In this document: in pieces, positions 36,123-50,200 of the stretch | Numbering within the stretch: position 1 is the stretch's first letter | Layout of the letters: every line of letters starts with the position of its first letter | NCBI GenBank assembly: GCA_034687125.1 | Contig: JAQGBZ010000023.1 | Coordinates: 62,001 to 126,000, forward strand | Reading direction: 5' to 3' | From: Neelides folsomi | Lineage: Eukaryota; Arthropoda; Collembola; Neelipleona; Neelidae | DNA length: 64,000 nt | Position numbers and translations under genes: made by a program | The notes under the pieces: model-generated | Seen by the model: only the letters and a program-made list of their open reading frames with translations | The model's database searches: none | What the model was told of the DNA's origin: nothing

Positions 36123-36531
36123 TCCCCTTCTTTACAAATATTTATAAATTCGTCACAAGGTCAATATATTGAATTTTTGGTTAATGAGCCTTTATATAAC
36201 ATATATGGGATATTGAATTGTTCAGATTATTTAGTAATTTTTACAAAATTCAACCTTTTGTATATGATAAACAAATAAAACATAATGTAGTATAAGTATT
36301 ATATATCATTAAAAGTTAAAACTTCTAAATTATGTATGATGTTTACTCGAATCGAATCATAAAACCTTGCTTCAATTATAAAATATTCCTTAATGCATGG
36401 TTCATGAATTCCTGAATAAAAGATATTTTTAAAATTTATCATTGGTATTGAAAATTGAAACATTTTATTGCCAAATTCATCAATGAGCAAAAGTGTATAG
36501 TATCATATAATCTAGATATAATCGTATTTAA

Positions 36532-39500
36532 TTAGTGACAATATGTGCATTTGGGATGGCATCTAATTCCATTCACGCCACATTTGCATCCTCCAGTCGT
36601 ATCACCTTTTCCCTAATATAAAGTTTATTTATTTAACAATAAACAAAAATTAATAAAAAAAATAAGTCTTGATGTCTTACTTGAGGCCCCCAACGAAATC
36701 CTTTGGTGACCCAGCAAATCTCTGTTTTGCAATAACTACACCGCACCCAATCACAGCCCCATTTCTTGAGTAGAACAACATGACAAGCTGGGCAATCCAA
36801 TGCTTCTCCTCTTTGAATCATTTTCTAAATTAAAACATGTTTAATTCTTCACAAAAGAACAAATGAATAGTTTAAACTCAAATAAAACAGATTAAATTAT
36901 GGTATACTTCTAGCATTAATCTTGAGCTTTTTGCATCTTCGTCAGTTTCTGCCGCTATAGCCAACTCTCTTTGAAATTCCTGACAATTTTTCCCTTCGTG
37001 GATTGCCTAGTTCATTCACAATTACATTAAAATACTATTCAACGGATAAACATTGATGTGATTTATTTGTGCATTATAGTTATTTACGTTAAAAATGTTA
37101 TTTAATCTTACTTGACATGTTAAACAATTTCTTTTGGAACAAACGGGACAATTGAAGTAATTGACATCATCTTCGAAAACACACCAGCCTTTGCAGTCGT
37201 TGGTTTTACAGTGGAAAGTATTGAGCATTTTACTCTCGGCAATTTTGACTGAACGGGCCAAATGCTTCTCGAAAATATCCGACGGGACGAGCTATTAAAG
37301 TTTCAATAACAATTTACATATTTGTCATTTTATTAGTGTAATGTGTATAACTATTGTAAAGCTTATTTGTGAATTTTGGTAGGTATATGAAAAATAAACT
37401 CACAGCTTTGATTTCCCTCTCTAATAGAGAACTGTTACAAGAGTAGTTTGAGTCCATGTATGGACATTTGACCACAGGTTCTTCGGCGTATTGGACAGCA
37501 AAGACGAGACATTCTCTAAAATAAATAGAAACAAAGGATATCATTATTAACCATAACAGTTATTCAATATAATGTTCATACGATGTTCATTCAATCGTAC
37601 ATTATATTGTAATTCCTTATAAACTTAATCTATAAAATCATATAATTGTTAATTTGTTAATAAATATCTGTAGATTTTATTCATTATATTATTATATTAA
37701 TATGCACATAATATTGTTTCTTATACTTTCTTTCTTCACTATGTATCATTACTTGCAAAAAGAGTGAAGACATTCCCTCAAAAGAGCACCATCTCCTGTT
37801 AAAGTGATATTAAAACAAATTGGACATTCGAATTCTTCAACGTTTCCTATCAAATCCTCTTTTTCCATCATTTGAAGCATCTTCATGTACGTCTCGACAT
37901 TACTCTGAAAATATTAAGTACAGGGAGATTCTTATCAATTGCGAAAATTTATTAGAAAGCTATGCAGAAGGAGCTAATTAAATAATAACATCGGCGTTGA
38001 GGTGTTTTTATATTGTCCTGTCTAAGTGCATTGTCCTTTAAGTCGCAATTGATAAGAATCTCGCTGTATATACAGGTAGGTATTGAAAAAATCCATCAAA
38101 TAATAATAATACAAGGTGAAAAGAGAAAAAAACGCTGGTGGTCTTAATGTTAATTAATATGCATAATATTCATAGCGGGAATTTTTGGGCGGGATTATGT
38201 TTATTGTGTATAATTCTATCAGAGACACAAATTTATTCATTAATTTGCCAAAATGGGGCGTAAAAAGATTGATCCCAAAGTGGAAGGAATGGTAGTGGCT
38301 TTTCACAAATCTTTTTATAGTCAGAGCTTACGCTTCAGATCTAAAGAGACGACTGGGAATTACAATCATTCCAAATGACGAAATACTTGTGAAATCGCCT
38401 GATATTTCTCCTGACTTTTTCGGTTTTGGGTACCTTAAGCAACGTCTTTGGAAAAGACGAGCCAAAAGTATTGCGGGAGTTTGGAAAGTTTTGAAGCAGG
38501 AGTGGATTAAGATTGATTTACAAAGGATACAGCGGGTGTTCGAAGAATGGAAAAGACGACGCCGTAAGGTCGTCGAAGAAAATTGACAACATATTGAGAA
38601 TGTTAGACATCCATTCCCGGTGAATTTAGATTAAAAGGCAAATTTTAAAAGCGCTTTTTTTCTCTTTTCACCCTCTGTATTTATATCAAGTTACCACTTT
38701 TTCTTCTGAAGTCGAAATGTTGAAAGGCTTGACTTCTGCAGTTTCGTTTATTTTATCATCAATTTCCAACCCTTTTGAAGTTGGAACTGGAACTTCGGGA
38801 ATCTTCTTCTGATCTTCAACACGGGGGTTTAAAATGGCTTGAAATTGTTCACCCACAATGTCAGTTTGAACTTCAATTTCAACTTTAACATTTTTTTGAA
38901 CTTTAACATTTTCTTGCTCTTCTTGAGGTCCTGGCTCAGTTTGAGTTCCAACGACGGTGGGATTACTTGTAGTTGAAGCGAAGGAAGGTGTTGGTGAAAC
39001 AGAAGGAACTTCATCCGAAATGAATTGAACTGGTTGATAAATCTCAGCATCATAATAAACTTCATCAGTTTCAACCTTTGGGCTTTCAGTTGATTCATTT
39101 TTTGATTTCGTTATTGTGTGGACTGTTAAGATCTTGTCGGTTTCCGTTCCTTGGTCCACTTTTGTTACGGGAATGTTCTGGATTTTCTTTTTCCTCTTTG
39201 GTGGCTCAATTTGACACAATTTTGTCTCAATGAGATTCGGGCTTTGCTTTGTTGTTTTTGAAGTTTTTAATTCAGGGGGAATTTCGATGACTTTCGGCTG
39301 CGTTACGACAATTTCACTAGGTTTACTTAATGTTTCTTTTGGAGGAAATTGCGGAGAAGAAAGTGGAGGTGAAAGCGATATCATTCTTATTATTTTTGGC
39401 ACAATTGGTTTACATTGAACGACGGGTTGTTCCTTCATTTTATTACTCGTATCTTTGGAAGGAGAAATGTCTTTGATTATAGGAGCTTTGGATTCGTTTA

Positions 39501-42500
39501 TTAATGATTTGGATTGTTTTTGGGGAACTTTTGCTATTGAAGTAGTTGGTAATATAATCCCACTGGTATTTTGTGCATTATTAGAAGATGTAATGAGGCT
39601 CTGATTTATTTTTGGAGACATTGTCAACATTTGGTCTTTTGGTTTTTCTTTAATTAAAGGGACAGTTGAAACTTTTTTGCTCAATTCAACACCACATACA
39701 ATAATTTTTTGTGTTGTAATTTCGGCATAATTTTCTCTTGTTGACAAAGATGGTGAGTTTTTAACTTCTACATAATTTTCTTTTTTTGTTGCTGTTTTTG
39801 AATTCACTTTTTGAGTTTGAGTTCCAATATCAGGGATTTTTATTGGATTTTGGATTAAAGGCTTAGGTTCATCCTTAGGCTTATTTTCTGGATTATTTTT
39901 ATTTACTATTTCATCGTCTTTGATTCTAAATGACTCTTGGATCATTTGGACAGGAACTTTAATTTCAAGATTCAAATTCTTTCCCTCTCCACTAACCATT
40001 ATATTTTGCGATTCAGATTCTTTTTTGGAAAATGGGCTTGCTTTTTCACAGTCTGAAATCGATGGATTTTTACTTTGGGGTTTTGAAAAGATTTGTTTTA
40101 CATCAATTTTGTCTTCAGAATTCTTTGATGAATTTGTCACTTGTGGGATTGAGTTTAATTTCCTATCTTCTTTTTTAGGATCGTTTAGTCCGAAGAGCAA
40201 GTTTGGTTCATTTTTGCTTTCATATTTGTTTGCTTCTTTGTTCAAGGATTTCCTTTCTTCGCTTTCTTTCTTTGATTTCTCCAATTTCGCCTTTTCGAGT
40301 GTTGATTTAATTTCTTCTTCTGGGCTCACAATGTACAAAAAGGCCATTGAGTCGGGAGATATTGAAAACGAGTAAAGTTCTTCATTGTCGTTTTCAGCCA
40401 TTTTTCGCCCTAAAATCCATTTTTGGAAGATGAAGGGAATTCCCCAATCAGACTCAATTTTTGATTTTAGTTCTTTTACTCGCATAGTCGAAGATACCTT
40501 TAGTTAATATACAAACCATAAATAAATGTATTTCATTATTTGATATAAAAACTTGCAATATTTGAACTTACTTGAACTTGAAACGGTCCTTGTTGCATAA
40601 AACGATCCTCAACATAAACTCGAATTCTAATTACAAATAGAGATAATTTAATCAAATATTTATTTTTTGTTCAATTGATAATAATTAATTTTTACTGTCT
40701 TAAGTGTCTTACATAAAAGGTTCATTTGGTTTGGCCACGACACAATTGACTCTTAACAAGGCCAAATCTCTCGCAAGTCTTGAAGCCATTCTGTGATCTC
40801 CTTCTCCTATGGCCCATTCAAGTTTCCTCAGCAGCTTCTTGGCATTTCCGCTCAGCTTCTTTTCTCTACTTTCCTCCCCTACAATTGAAAAATGAAACCA
40901 AAGAGAAAAAGGAACAATGGGAAACACAACACATTCAGGATTTCTAAATCTCATCTCAGAATTCATATTTTAATTCAACCTTCACTCTATTTACTTTTCC
41001 ATCACAAGAAAATAAAAGAACTCAAAAATGCTAATATAATTTTAAATTTCTAATAAAGACTAATTGAGAATTAACTTTTTGTTTTTATTACCCTTAAAAG
41101 ACGAACTGGAACTTCGACGGGACTCGTTATCATAAGATTCGTTATTTGATGGCTCATCAACAAATGATTTGGGGATTGCTCCCAATTTCTTATAATCTTC
41201 TCGTGTCAGTTTCCTCGTTTCCATTTTTTCATTTCCTGATTTGCTTCCCTCCATTGTTTGGTCATCGGTGGATGAAGATGAGGAGTTGGAAGTTACGTAA
41301 ACGTCGGCCTGATCGGAAATTAGTGTTTCAAATGTATTCTGCATTTTATTGTGAAACTGCATAAAAGTGTCGGTCCAATTCCCATTTTCAAATTGACAAT
41401 TCTCATAAACTGGAGGCTCTACATTTTCTCCTATAAAAGATCGTCGCTTATGTCGCTGGAGAACATTCATATTTTGATCTACGCTTTCTAAAATAGAACT
41501 GAGCATTGGGCGGAATTTGGTCAAATGCAAAGGTTTCCAAGAGCGTGGTCCGGAGTCGATTTTTACTTGAGGATGAAGTTGCAATTGAAGCAAGGAATCC
41601 AACGTTTTATCATCGTCGTCATCAACTTTCAGTTCATCCACAATGTTTTTAACTGTCGTGATTTCCTCAATCACATCATTTACATCTTCATAATTCTCAT
41701 CTTGGGTTGAGCAAGTTAGATTATTTTGTTTTTCATTGAATATTTTGGTGTTATTTTTGGTAAAGAAAGCGAGTCGGATTTGTCTTAATTTTGCTAAATT
41801 GATTTCTTCAGCTTCGTCAACTTCACTGTTATCGAGCTTCATCCCATTCAGTTTTTCCTCCTTGGCCAAATTCTCTTTGGATGGGAGTTGACTGAGGAAA
41901 TTCTCGTAAAGTTCAGGAACATTTTTGGATTTTTCCAAATGCTTTTCCGTAATTGTTTTTGTTTCGGCTTTAGCTTTCTCCTGTTTTTGAAGTTCTTCTG
42001 CAGCATTTTGGTCTTTGAATTCGGCATTGATTTGCTCAAAGATGGAATTCAATTTCTGCATTGTGTCATTGCCCGTGTCATTTCTATAATAACATGCATC
42101 GCACAATGCTCGCCATTGGGGATTATTCAAAGTACATCTTGGGCATGACCAGATTGATTGCAAATCAGAATTCGAACTCTCTTTGCTTAACCCAACTCCC
42201 CTGAGGTTTACCATTGAAGAAAGTTGAGTGTCTTTGATTGTCGATGAAGTTCTTTCAATTCTGGGTGATTGCGGTTGGACAATCGCCAACTTTTTCGCTT
42301 CTCGTGTTGACTCATTTAAACTCCCGTTGAATTTGCTCAATGGACTCAATTGGGAGGAACTTGAGGAAGTCGATGGAGAAACTTTTTCTTTATTACAATT
42401 TACTACAGGTGGAAATACAAATTCGATTTCTGGTTGGCTTTTTTGTCTTAAATGATTCGTTACAAGTAATGAAACTTCATTTGGCGTTAATTTACTTTTA

Positions 42501-45211
42501 GATGATGAAGATGAAACAGAAGTGGAAGAAGTGGAAGGCGCAGATTCGATTGGAGAAATTTGTTCGGTTTCTCTCCCCTGAACTTCACCTTTAATTTCAA
42601 TTGGTTTTTTAGTCTCCGACTTAATATCCGTTTTGTTTTTAATTTCGACTTTTTTAATTTCAGTAATAGATTTAGGATTGGCAAATGTGGAAAGTGATTT
42701 TTGAGAATTACCAGTTTGGGAATCGGATGATTCAAATGGATTTTGATTTTGTGGAATTTGCGGGTTATTAAATGCACTGAACATTGTGATGAGGTCGTTG
42801 GCCGTTTCATTGTAATCCCCCTCAGCTGCGGATCTTCTCCGATTTTCTTCAACGATCCGGGTAGCTTCTTTGTCCAAGTCCGAAAATTTTGGCAAAATTT
42901 TGACAGTCGGAGATTTCGTCGTTGTTTTGCTTTTCCCAAATGCGCTCCTTTTGTACCAAGGTTTAGGGTTCAATTTCCCAACGAGGAAATCTTCATAAAT
43001 GGGAATTACAGGTGGAGTTTCGTTAATTGGAGAATCTTTTACTTCTATATTTTTATCAGTTTGAGAATTCATAGTTGAAGACGAGGACAAGGACGTGGGC
43101 GAAGTACCAGGTAAACCATTTTGTGAATTTTTTGAAGATTGCGAACATTTGGTTGAAGAAGTAAAAGGATTTTTGAGATAAAAATAAGGAGACTTTTCTG
43201 CCTCTTTTTTCAATTGTATCAACTGAGCTTTCAATTCCTTATCTTTTTCTTTCTGTTGTTGTTGAGCTGAAGTAGCTTTTAAAAGAGATTCAAAAGTCTT
43301 ACGAGTTTCTTCTTTTATTTGGGTCATTGAAGATCGAGATGGTTCATTTCTCCTCTTTTCCTCCTCCCTCTGATCGTTTAAGAGATTTTGAGCTTCTTCC
43401 TCGTCAATGACTTTCTTAACCTTAGGTTTAATTACCTCTGATTTTTTAACCTCCGATTTAACTTGTTCAGGTATTTTAACATCGGATTTAACATTCTGAA
43501 CTTCTTTACAATTTTCTGGTTTTAAACGAGAATTGTTTAAAGGTTTAATAGCAACAATTTCTACATTGCTTTTTAACTCATAATTGAATCTCGACGGCCC
43601 TGGAATATTTTCATTATTATAATTATCATTGTAATTAGGGGTTGATGAACTTGGCTTTGTTTCAACGGAAATTGCCGCTTTAACTTCTTCTTCTTCCTCG
43701 TCTGAACTAAATGGGTTAAGGAAGTGGGGATAGGAAAATGAACTTTTGGCATTTGGCGAAGATGAACTCAATTTGGAAATTGAGCCATTTTGATGACTCT
43801 GATGGCCCTCATGTCTTTGATGACTCAATGACGGATGAGGAGACGGAGGAGAAAAACTTTCACCGGGAGGAATCGGAGCCTTTCTCTTTCCTCTGACATG
43901 GAGTTTTTTCAGGGAATCCTCAGAGTGGGAATTCCCTTCGCTCATGCAACGACGGTGACCTTCCAAAAACAAAAGGGAATTTGTTGGAGGAATTCGAGGA
44001 GCTTTTCGCTTCTTTTGACCAAGCGTGGTGGAACCTTCTTTCAAATTCATTTCAATTACTCGACCAGAATCTCGAATTTCTGGTTCCATTACAGTGATTT
44101 GTAATTCTGGGTGTTTTTGTCTCCGTTTTTCAGATTGAACTTCTCTTGGTGTTTCAGATTGAATTTCTCTTCGTTTTTCATTTTGAATGGGAATTCTTTG
44201 GCTCTGTTTGTCTTTTTCAAAGATTTTTTCATTTTGTTCAATTTTACTATTTTCAATGGACTGGATAAACTTTTTTGGATTATTTTTAACATTAGCTCTT
44301 TGACTATCTCTTTCAATTATTCTTTCATCTTGGTCGTTTTTCTCATTGTTGACGTCTTTTAAAGGCATTTTTCCACAAGAACTTTGAGCAATTATTTTTT
44401 GTTCAGCAATCATTCCATTTCGATCTTTTTCTGTTATTTTCTCAATATGTTCTCCAGCTTTGTTCATCTTTTCTTCCTTTTCTTTATCGTGAATGATAAT
44501 TGTTCCATTTACCGTTTTCTCCCTGATTCTCTCATTGGAATTCGTATGAAAAGTTTGAATTTGAGTCGTCAGTTCACTCGCAGCAGTTGCAATTGGGTCA
44601 ATCGTTTGACTTTTCGAATGCTCCAATCGACTTCTTCCCATCAAAGGCGTCCTTCTTGGATTCGTCGCGTCGATGTACTGAAGATGCTGTAAACTTTCAC
44701 AAGACTGTAAATTATATTTCGACTTTAATCCCATCCGAATTCCCAATCGCGTGAGCGTCGACACTTTTTTCCTCAGATTGGGATTAACTGCCGAATTTGA
44801 AAGATCCTCAATTGGAATTCTTTTCCCTCGTTGTCTCTTCCCGGCAGGGTTCACGAAACTGAAACTGTTAGTGGACAAAATCGTATTGACGCTTTCAGAT
44901 GAGCTTGAAGAATAAAAACGGCCATTTTCATATAGAGAACTGTTGCTCCCCACTTTCACAACATTTACGTTCTTTTTCTCTTTCTCCACTTTACGATGTT
45001 TGAACAGATTTTGCCAAAAGTAGGAAAAAACCTTTTTGTTGTTCTTCCCGGGGTTGGGCAAATGAGTCGAGGTTGAGGATTCACCCAAAGGACTTTTAGA
45101 CGGAATAATTTCTTTGATTTCGGCTTCTGGCTTCATTTTGGGATCTTTGACTGAACTTTTATTTATTTCTTCGTCTGAACCGCGTCTTCGGTAACTTTTA
45201 GTAGTAATCAT
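36532..45211 (-). CDS. Giant HOIL-1/RBCK1-like RBR E3 ubiquitin ligase
   Basis: Ten exons: 41092-45211, 40713-40878, 40572-40626, 38695-40497, 37753-37904, 37404-37515, 37112-37291, 36908-37006, 36681-36824, 36532-36612, giving 2303 aa against about 510 in human RBCK1. Residues 1-1370 are mostly low-complexity (Ser/Lys/Glu) with one NZF finger at ~1017-1045 ([20 protein letters not shown]). From ~1374 comes a HOIL-1-type N-terminal helix ([33 protein letters not shown]), then a UBL (IIRVYVED...[16 protein letters not shown]...SMAFLYIVS), a ~530-aa disordered linker, and the RBR from 2049: RING1 CPICFN...[38 protein letters not shown]2 [24 protein letters not shown] with the catalytic-type Cys in TEIC, and the terminal [20 protein letters not shown]-1 is a LUBAC subunit with ester-forming activity. 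The C-terminal identification is firm; the long 5' exon is linked by phase and by the helix continuing across the junction. Confidence 0.87.
37921..38066. mobile_element. Tc1/mariner-type MITE (146 bp)
   Basis: Terminal inverted repeats of about 24 bp (CAGGGAGATTCTTATCAATT at the left; inverted copy ending at 38066, one mismatch) are flanked on each side by the dinucleotide TA (37919-37920 and 38067-38068), as in Tc1/mariner insertions. There is no coding capacity. It lies in HOIL-1-like intron 4, 15 bp from the acceptor of exon 37753-37904. Confidence 0.85.
38112..38677 (+). mobile_element. Internally deleted Tc1/mariner element
   Basis: Terminal repeats CAAGGTGAAAAGAGAAAAAA and, inverted at the right end, CAGAGGGTGAAAAGAGAAAA, with flanking TA on both sides. 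It carries transposase remnants (next entry). Length 566 bp, far below the ~1.2-1.6 kb of intact elements. It sits in the same HOIL-1-like intron as the MITE; its right end is 17 bp from the splice donor of the 1803-bp exon. The two elements have different terminal repeats and so are separate insertions. Confidence 0.85.
38253..38586 (+). pseudogene. Tc1/mariner transposase remnant
   Basis: The N-terminal fragment 38253-38378 begins [24 protein letters not shown] and ends in a stop. After it, frame 38389-38586 encodes [40 protein letters not shown]..., resembling the C-terminal transposase block 'SPDLNPIENLWxxLKxRVxxRxPxtxxeLwexixeeWnxI'. The central catalytic part, including the first two acidic DDE/D residues, is deleted, so no active enzyme is encoded here. 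Confidence 0.8.
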
Positions 45212-47200
45212 TTTTTAAAAGAAATTGGAAGTGAAAAATCTACTCAATTGATGGTTTTTGCAAAAACTTTAACTAACTAAAATTTTAAAACTAACTTGGA
45301 TAGTTAAAGTTGGATTTATTTATTTATAATGAATGGAATTCTAGGTAAAATGACGTTCGAAGTGGTAAAAAAGACCAACACCTTTATGCTCCAAAAGCTA
45401 CAAATGAAAAGCAGGAGTCAAAAAAGTAATTTGCTTACTTAAATTTCCAGGAACGTAATTTCTATTTTCTAATGTATTTATTTGATAAATTACAATTAAA
45501 AGGAATAGGAGTCGAGTAAATAAAAAGGAATCGTTTACACCTCTCTCTTGTAAATGTAAAAGGAAACTGAAGAGGAGTCGTCCAAATACCCCAAGTTCTT
45601 TTTCTGAGACTTTGAGACAGCCAGACGAAAAAGCATTAGGAACACTCCTATTTCTCAAACACGGGGCAAAAAGGGTTGGAACATGTGGAAATTTCCTTGA
45701 GGTTGCAGGCTGGTGCGAATCTAATAATAGAAGAAATATTTGCTACTAAACATTAACTTTCTTTCGTTCCCAAACATCCGAAAGAATCACATGGCCAATT
45801 GCCAGGTATGAAAAAGAAGTCAAAACTCCTTTGGCAAAACTCCCTTCTTTCTTCCTCAACAGCCATTTGATTCCTCGTTTGCTCATTCACATTGCTCCAA
45901 CCCAAATCATCCTCAGATCAACGTCAATAAATTATGTAAAATGCATTTTCCCAACATTATTTAATTGCCAATTGAAGTTTAATGCCAATTTGAACTCAAA
46001 AGTTTAAGCTTAAATATACAATCTAATCATATGTATGGTTAAATGTAAATTTATAGTTAAATGACTTAAATAGGTTAAATGTATAATTTATGCTTATTGA
46101 ATAAAGTTAAATGTACAATTAAAAAAATATGAATTTATAGATGAATAAAGTTCAAAATGATTTCCTTTATTACTTTCTTATTCTTTCCTCTAAATGAATA
46201 TTATACAATTTATTTATTTCCAAACTACTCACACTACCCCTTTATATGTAAAGTCAATTCAACTCAGGTACATTTAGAAAAAGATAATTTTACACAATTG
46301 AGAGTATAAATGTGATAGTTTATTTCGAACACTTTCATTTGAATTTATGACAGAGAGTTTATAATATATTTAATACTCTTTCCCTAATAAAGGAATTTAT
46401 GAAATGATTATTAGACTTATGATTATTTTTACCGTATTGCTAAATTCCTATTCACTCAATTACAGGTATAATATTTGGCTAAGTTGAATATTATTGTTTC
46501 GCTACAATACGCTAATACTCGATCAGGACATAAAGGAGTCTCATTGTGGAATGGATGTCTCACGTTTTATATAGAAAATTAAATGGTCCAATTTGTAAAT
46601 GATTACAAAGACACACGCGTCGTAAATGACAATCTAATCACAATTATTATCATAAAACATTGTCATAAAATGTATGTTTGTGTATTCGAATATTCAAAAT
46701 CGTGTTTTTCTACGATTATTCTTCATATTCTCAAAAACCCCTAAACTAATTATTGTATTTAATGGTCTAATTATGGGGCCATTTTGAATAATTCTGAATA
46801 ATTGAAAAAGGATCACAAAATTAATTAAAACAATATACATAACATATCTATGATTCAGAATTCGCTAATCCAAACTTTGGAGGACAATATTGGAAAACAA
46901 TTATTAGAATAAATCAGAAATAAATCAAATTAATATTTGAGTCAATTCCTTAAATAAGTATTCTCCCATTTTGATCACATAAAATACATCGTTTTTAACT
47001 TTTAAATAAAGTTGAATGATTATTTAATTTAAAGTCATTTCTTATACTATCAGTATAATCCCTCTTTCTTCTAACTTTATAATAACAACTTCCTCATCCT
47101 CATTGAATTTCCACCATTAATATTTTTACTATATTTTGTAACTCTTTTGTCAGGTGAATTTAAACTCGAACTACAATAAATGTATTTACAAAAACAAAAG
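45212..47200. other. Intergenic, AT-rich
   Basis: Between the HOIL-1-like gene 5' end and the EFR3 stop. It should hold the HOIL-1-like promoter and 5'UTR and the EFR3 3'UTR. A minus frame at 45398-45658 has no recognisable features. No repeat or RNA gene seen. Confidence 0.5.
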
Positions 47201-50200
47201 CTACAATTCGAAATACTGGGGAAATTGAATTTTCTCATCTTGCCGATGTTTGCCCATTCCGTTGATACCGTTAGTCATTGGCGTAGAAGAAATGGAAGAG
47301 TTCGAAGCGCTTTTGCTTGCTTCTAACGTCGAATTCATTGAAATCTTTGTGAAAATCTCTGACAATTTGTTTTGGAAGTTGCCCCTCTATTAAATAATAA
47401 AATATTATCATTAGAAAAAAGATAATTATTAAATTTAGATTAATTAAAATCTAATGTAATTGTATTCAATCTAATGAGACAGACCTTTGCAGCAGCCTTC
47501 TCCACAATCTCATTAAAATCAGCATTATTGAAAACGGCCGACATTTCCTTCTTTTTCAAATTCTCTGCTTCTTTTTTCGCCTCGGGAGGTTCAGTAAGAA
47601 TTTGCTTGAAACTCTCCACAGTCATTCCTGTCAACTCGAGCTTCTGCATGGCCAAAACAAAAAAGATCAGAATTTATTATTAGCATTTATTCATGGATCT
47701 AAACAGTTCCAATCAAAACATCATAGCAGAGACGCGGAAGTAAAAATAGTGATAGAAGAAAAAGCGATAGAAAAAACTTTGATTTACCCGAGGTAAAATT
47801 GGGGTTGATTCACCCGAGTCAATCTCAATGCTAATGCTGTTGAGATCCGTTGCTGAATTTGATTGCATGGCTTGAGCAGAGTCGACCCAAGAATGACGTG
47901 GAAAGGCGTTTGTTGATTGGAACTTTGACGCGATTTCAACTCCTTCCAACTTCAATGTCTCGAAGATTGATTCTTGATTGAGCAAACAAGACTCTTGCAG
48001 GTTTTGAGATGGCTCGTATGCTTCGTACCGACTTTTAATTGGAGGAATCAAATGAATCGCGTAATCTTTCCTCGCTTTAATAACCTATTTACAAAGAATT
48101 TAAATGATTAATTATTTGCCTAATTATTTCTCTAATTGATGCATTTTTAAATATTATTTAATTTTAGTTGTATAACAATAAATTATCGCTTAAATACAGA
48201 GTATCATAAGTAACAATTTAATTAACTTGATAAAAATGATTAATTTGCAAGATTTAAAATATTTTCGCATAATTAAATATTTTATAAAAATTCTAAAAAA
48301 GGCCCCCACAAGTCCATTTCTTAATTAGGGAAGTAATAAATTTAAAAGATGACGAAGCCATCGCAAGACCCTGACTACATTGACACTCTCAAAGGCCCCA
48401 AAGTCCTCAAATTGAAAGTTGATCCGAATCTCGTAGACCTCCAGAGTCAATTGGACAAACAACTACACGATCAAAAGAAGAATAATACAGCGAAGAAATC
48501 AGAGATTGATAAGAAATTCGATGCCATCAACAATCAATTCGATGATTTCCTCAGCAGTATTCCTAAGAACGCTGCAGACAGTGGAAAGAAAGGTTCACAT
48601 GATGCAGGGGCCAAAAAACCAGCCAAACCCCACAAGTGACACAGACTCAATTCTATTTTAGTTAACATTCTCGATCCACTCAAATTAATTAAAACTAACT
48701 ATAAAAAATATGAATTTCGTGAATGGAATATAATTTCAATCATAAAAAATCAAATGTAATATTAAACGAAATGGAATAAAAATTAATTGGTGAAATGCAA
48801 ATATAAATATTGTTGTGAAATTATGAAATTCCTCTTTTACATTTTATAGGATTATTTATATTAAATAAACGCGGCTTACTTTGTCTGTGTATTCTCCAAG
48901 AGCCGGGAAGAAATGAGCCGTTAAGGCAAAGAAGGCCAAAGAGACGACGTGTAAGTGTATTTTCTGAGCTGGACTTAAATCTTCTGAGGTCAAGGCCAAG
49001 TCTTGGAAGCTCAAAGAGAGTCGAATGAAGTCAGGGAGCGTTTCCTCACAGTAAAACTCCACACAGAAGAGACAAATGGTTGTGAAGACGGAATTTACGT
49101 TTGCTATTCCGTTGTTCTTCTTCTCAAGACTCAGGAAAAGACTGCTGAAAATCTCACCAATGTTCTTCTTCACAAAGAGAATATCCGTACGTGTGATCAC
49201 TTCGCGAACCAAAGACTCGAACTTTAACCTGTAAAAGTAACTAGCTTTAATGAACCTTTTTCATCAATTTTTTCGCATTAAATGAAGTCGTAGTAGATGC
49301 ACCTGCACCATATACCATATACATAAATTCATAACATACACTAAATGTTAGCCAACCAAGTACAATATAAATAAACGATATTTAATTCATTGTATTAAAC
49401 CTTCTATAAAGATTCTTTTGCTATTCTACATTATTCTTCATATGTGCATAGCGAAAATAATACATAAGAAATATATTAGAGATGTCATTAAAAGTTAATA
49501 GACAAAAATAAATACTAGTTTCCCTTCAACTCGCCACGCAAGTTCTTACAAACAAAAACCTTGAGGCAACAACTATTTACGAAGTAAAATGTTCAATATA
49601 AAAAAAGGTAGTTACACGAGTGTGAAAAGTTCATAAAAAGTCAATCTATTACTGCAATGAGAACTAAATCTGCATCTCAACATCATCACTGAATTCAAAT
49701 AACTATTAAATAAATTAAGTTAATAAATAAGAATTGAATTGAATTAATGACATACTATAATAATATTGGCAAAAATAAATGGAACTTGCGTGTGAACTAG
49801 ATGAGATCGAAAAGGAAGGGTATACATTACGTGGGAAATATAATTGGAGAGGAAATGAGATATTAAGTGAATTACGTACGTGGGAGTCATGAGTTTATCT
49901 TGATTCCGATGCCGATCAATGAGCGACTGCAAGATGCTTTGAACTAAAAGTCTCAATTCCGGATCATTATCTTGACACAGGGTTAAAAGCGGTTGAAGAA
50001 ACGAAATGGGGAAAGTTGTACTTAAATGCGTTGTGTGATATTTCGATCCCACCTAAAATACAAAATTAATTAAAATACGTAAAACTTTTAATTGTTGTAA
50101 ATGCAAAGTTGTAAATCTTATGATTCAAAACAGTTAAAATTGGTTCAACTTAAAATTTCAATTGTTATTTTGAATTTTACCATTAGTAAAGATTTTAAAA

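Noticed and set aside
41888-44692. Several plus-strand Phe-rich ORFs opposite the HOIL-1-like 5' exon
   Set aside because: Antisense of Lys/Glu/Ser-rich coding sequence, which reads as Phe/Leu/Ser-rich frames.
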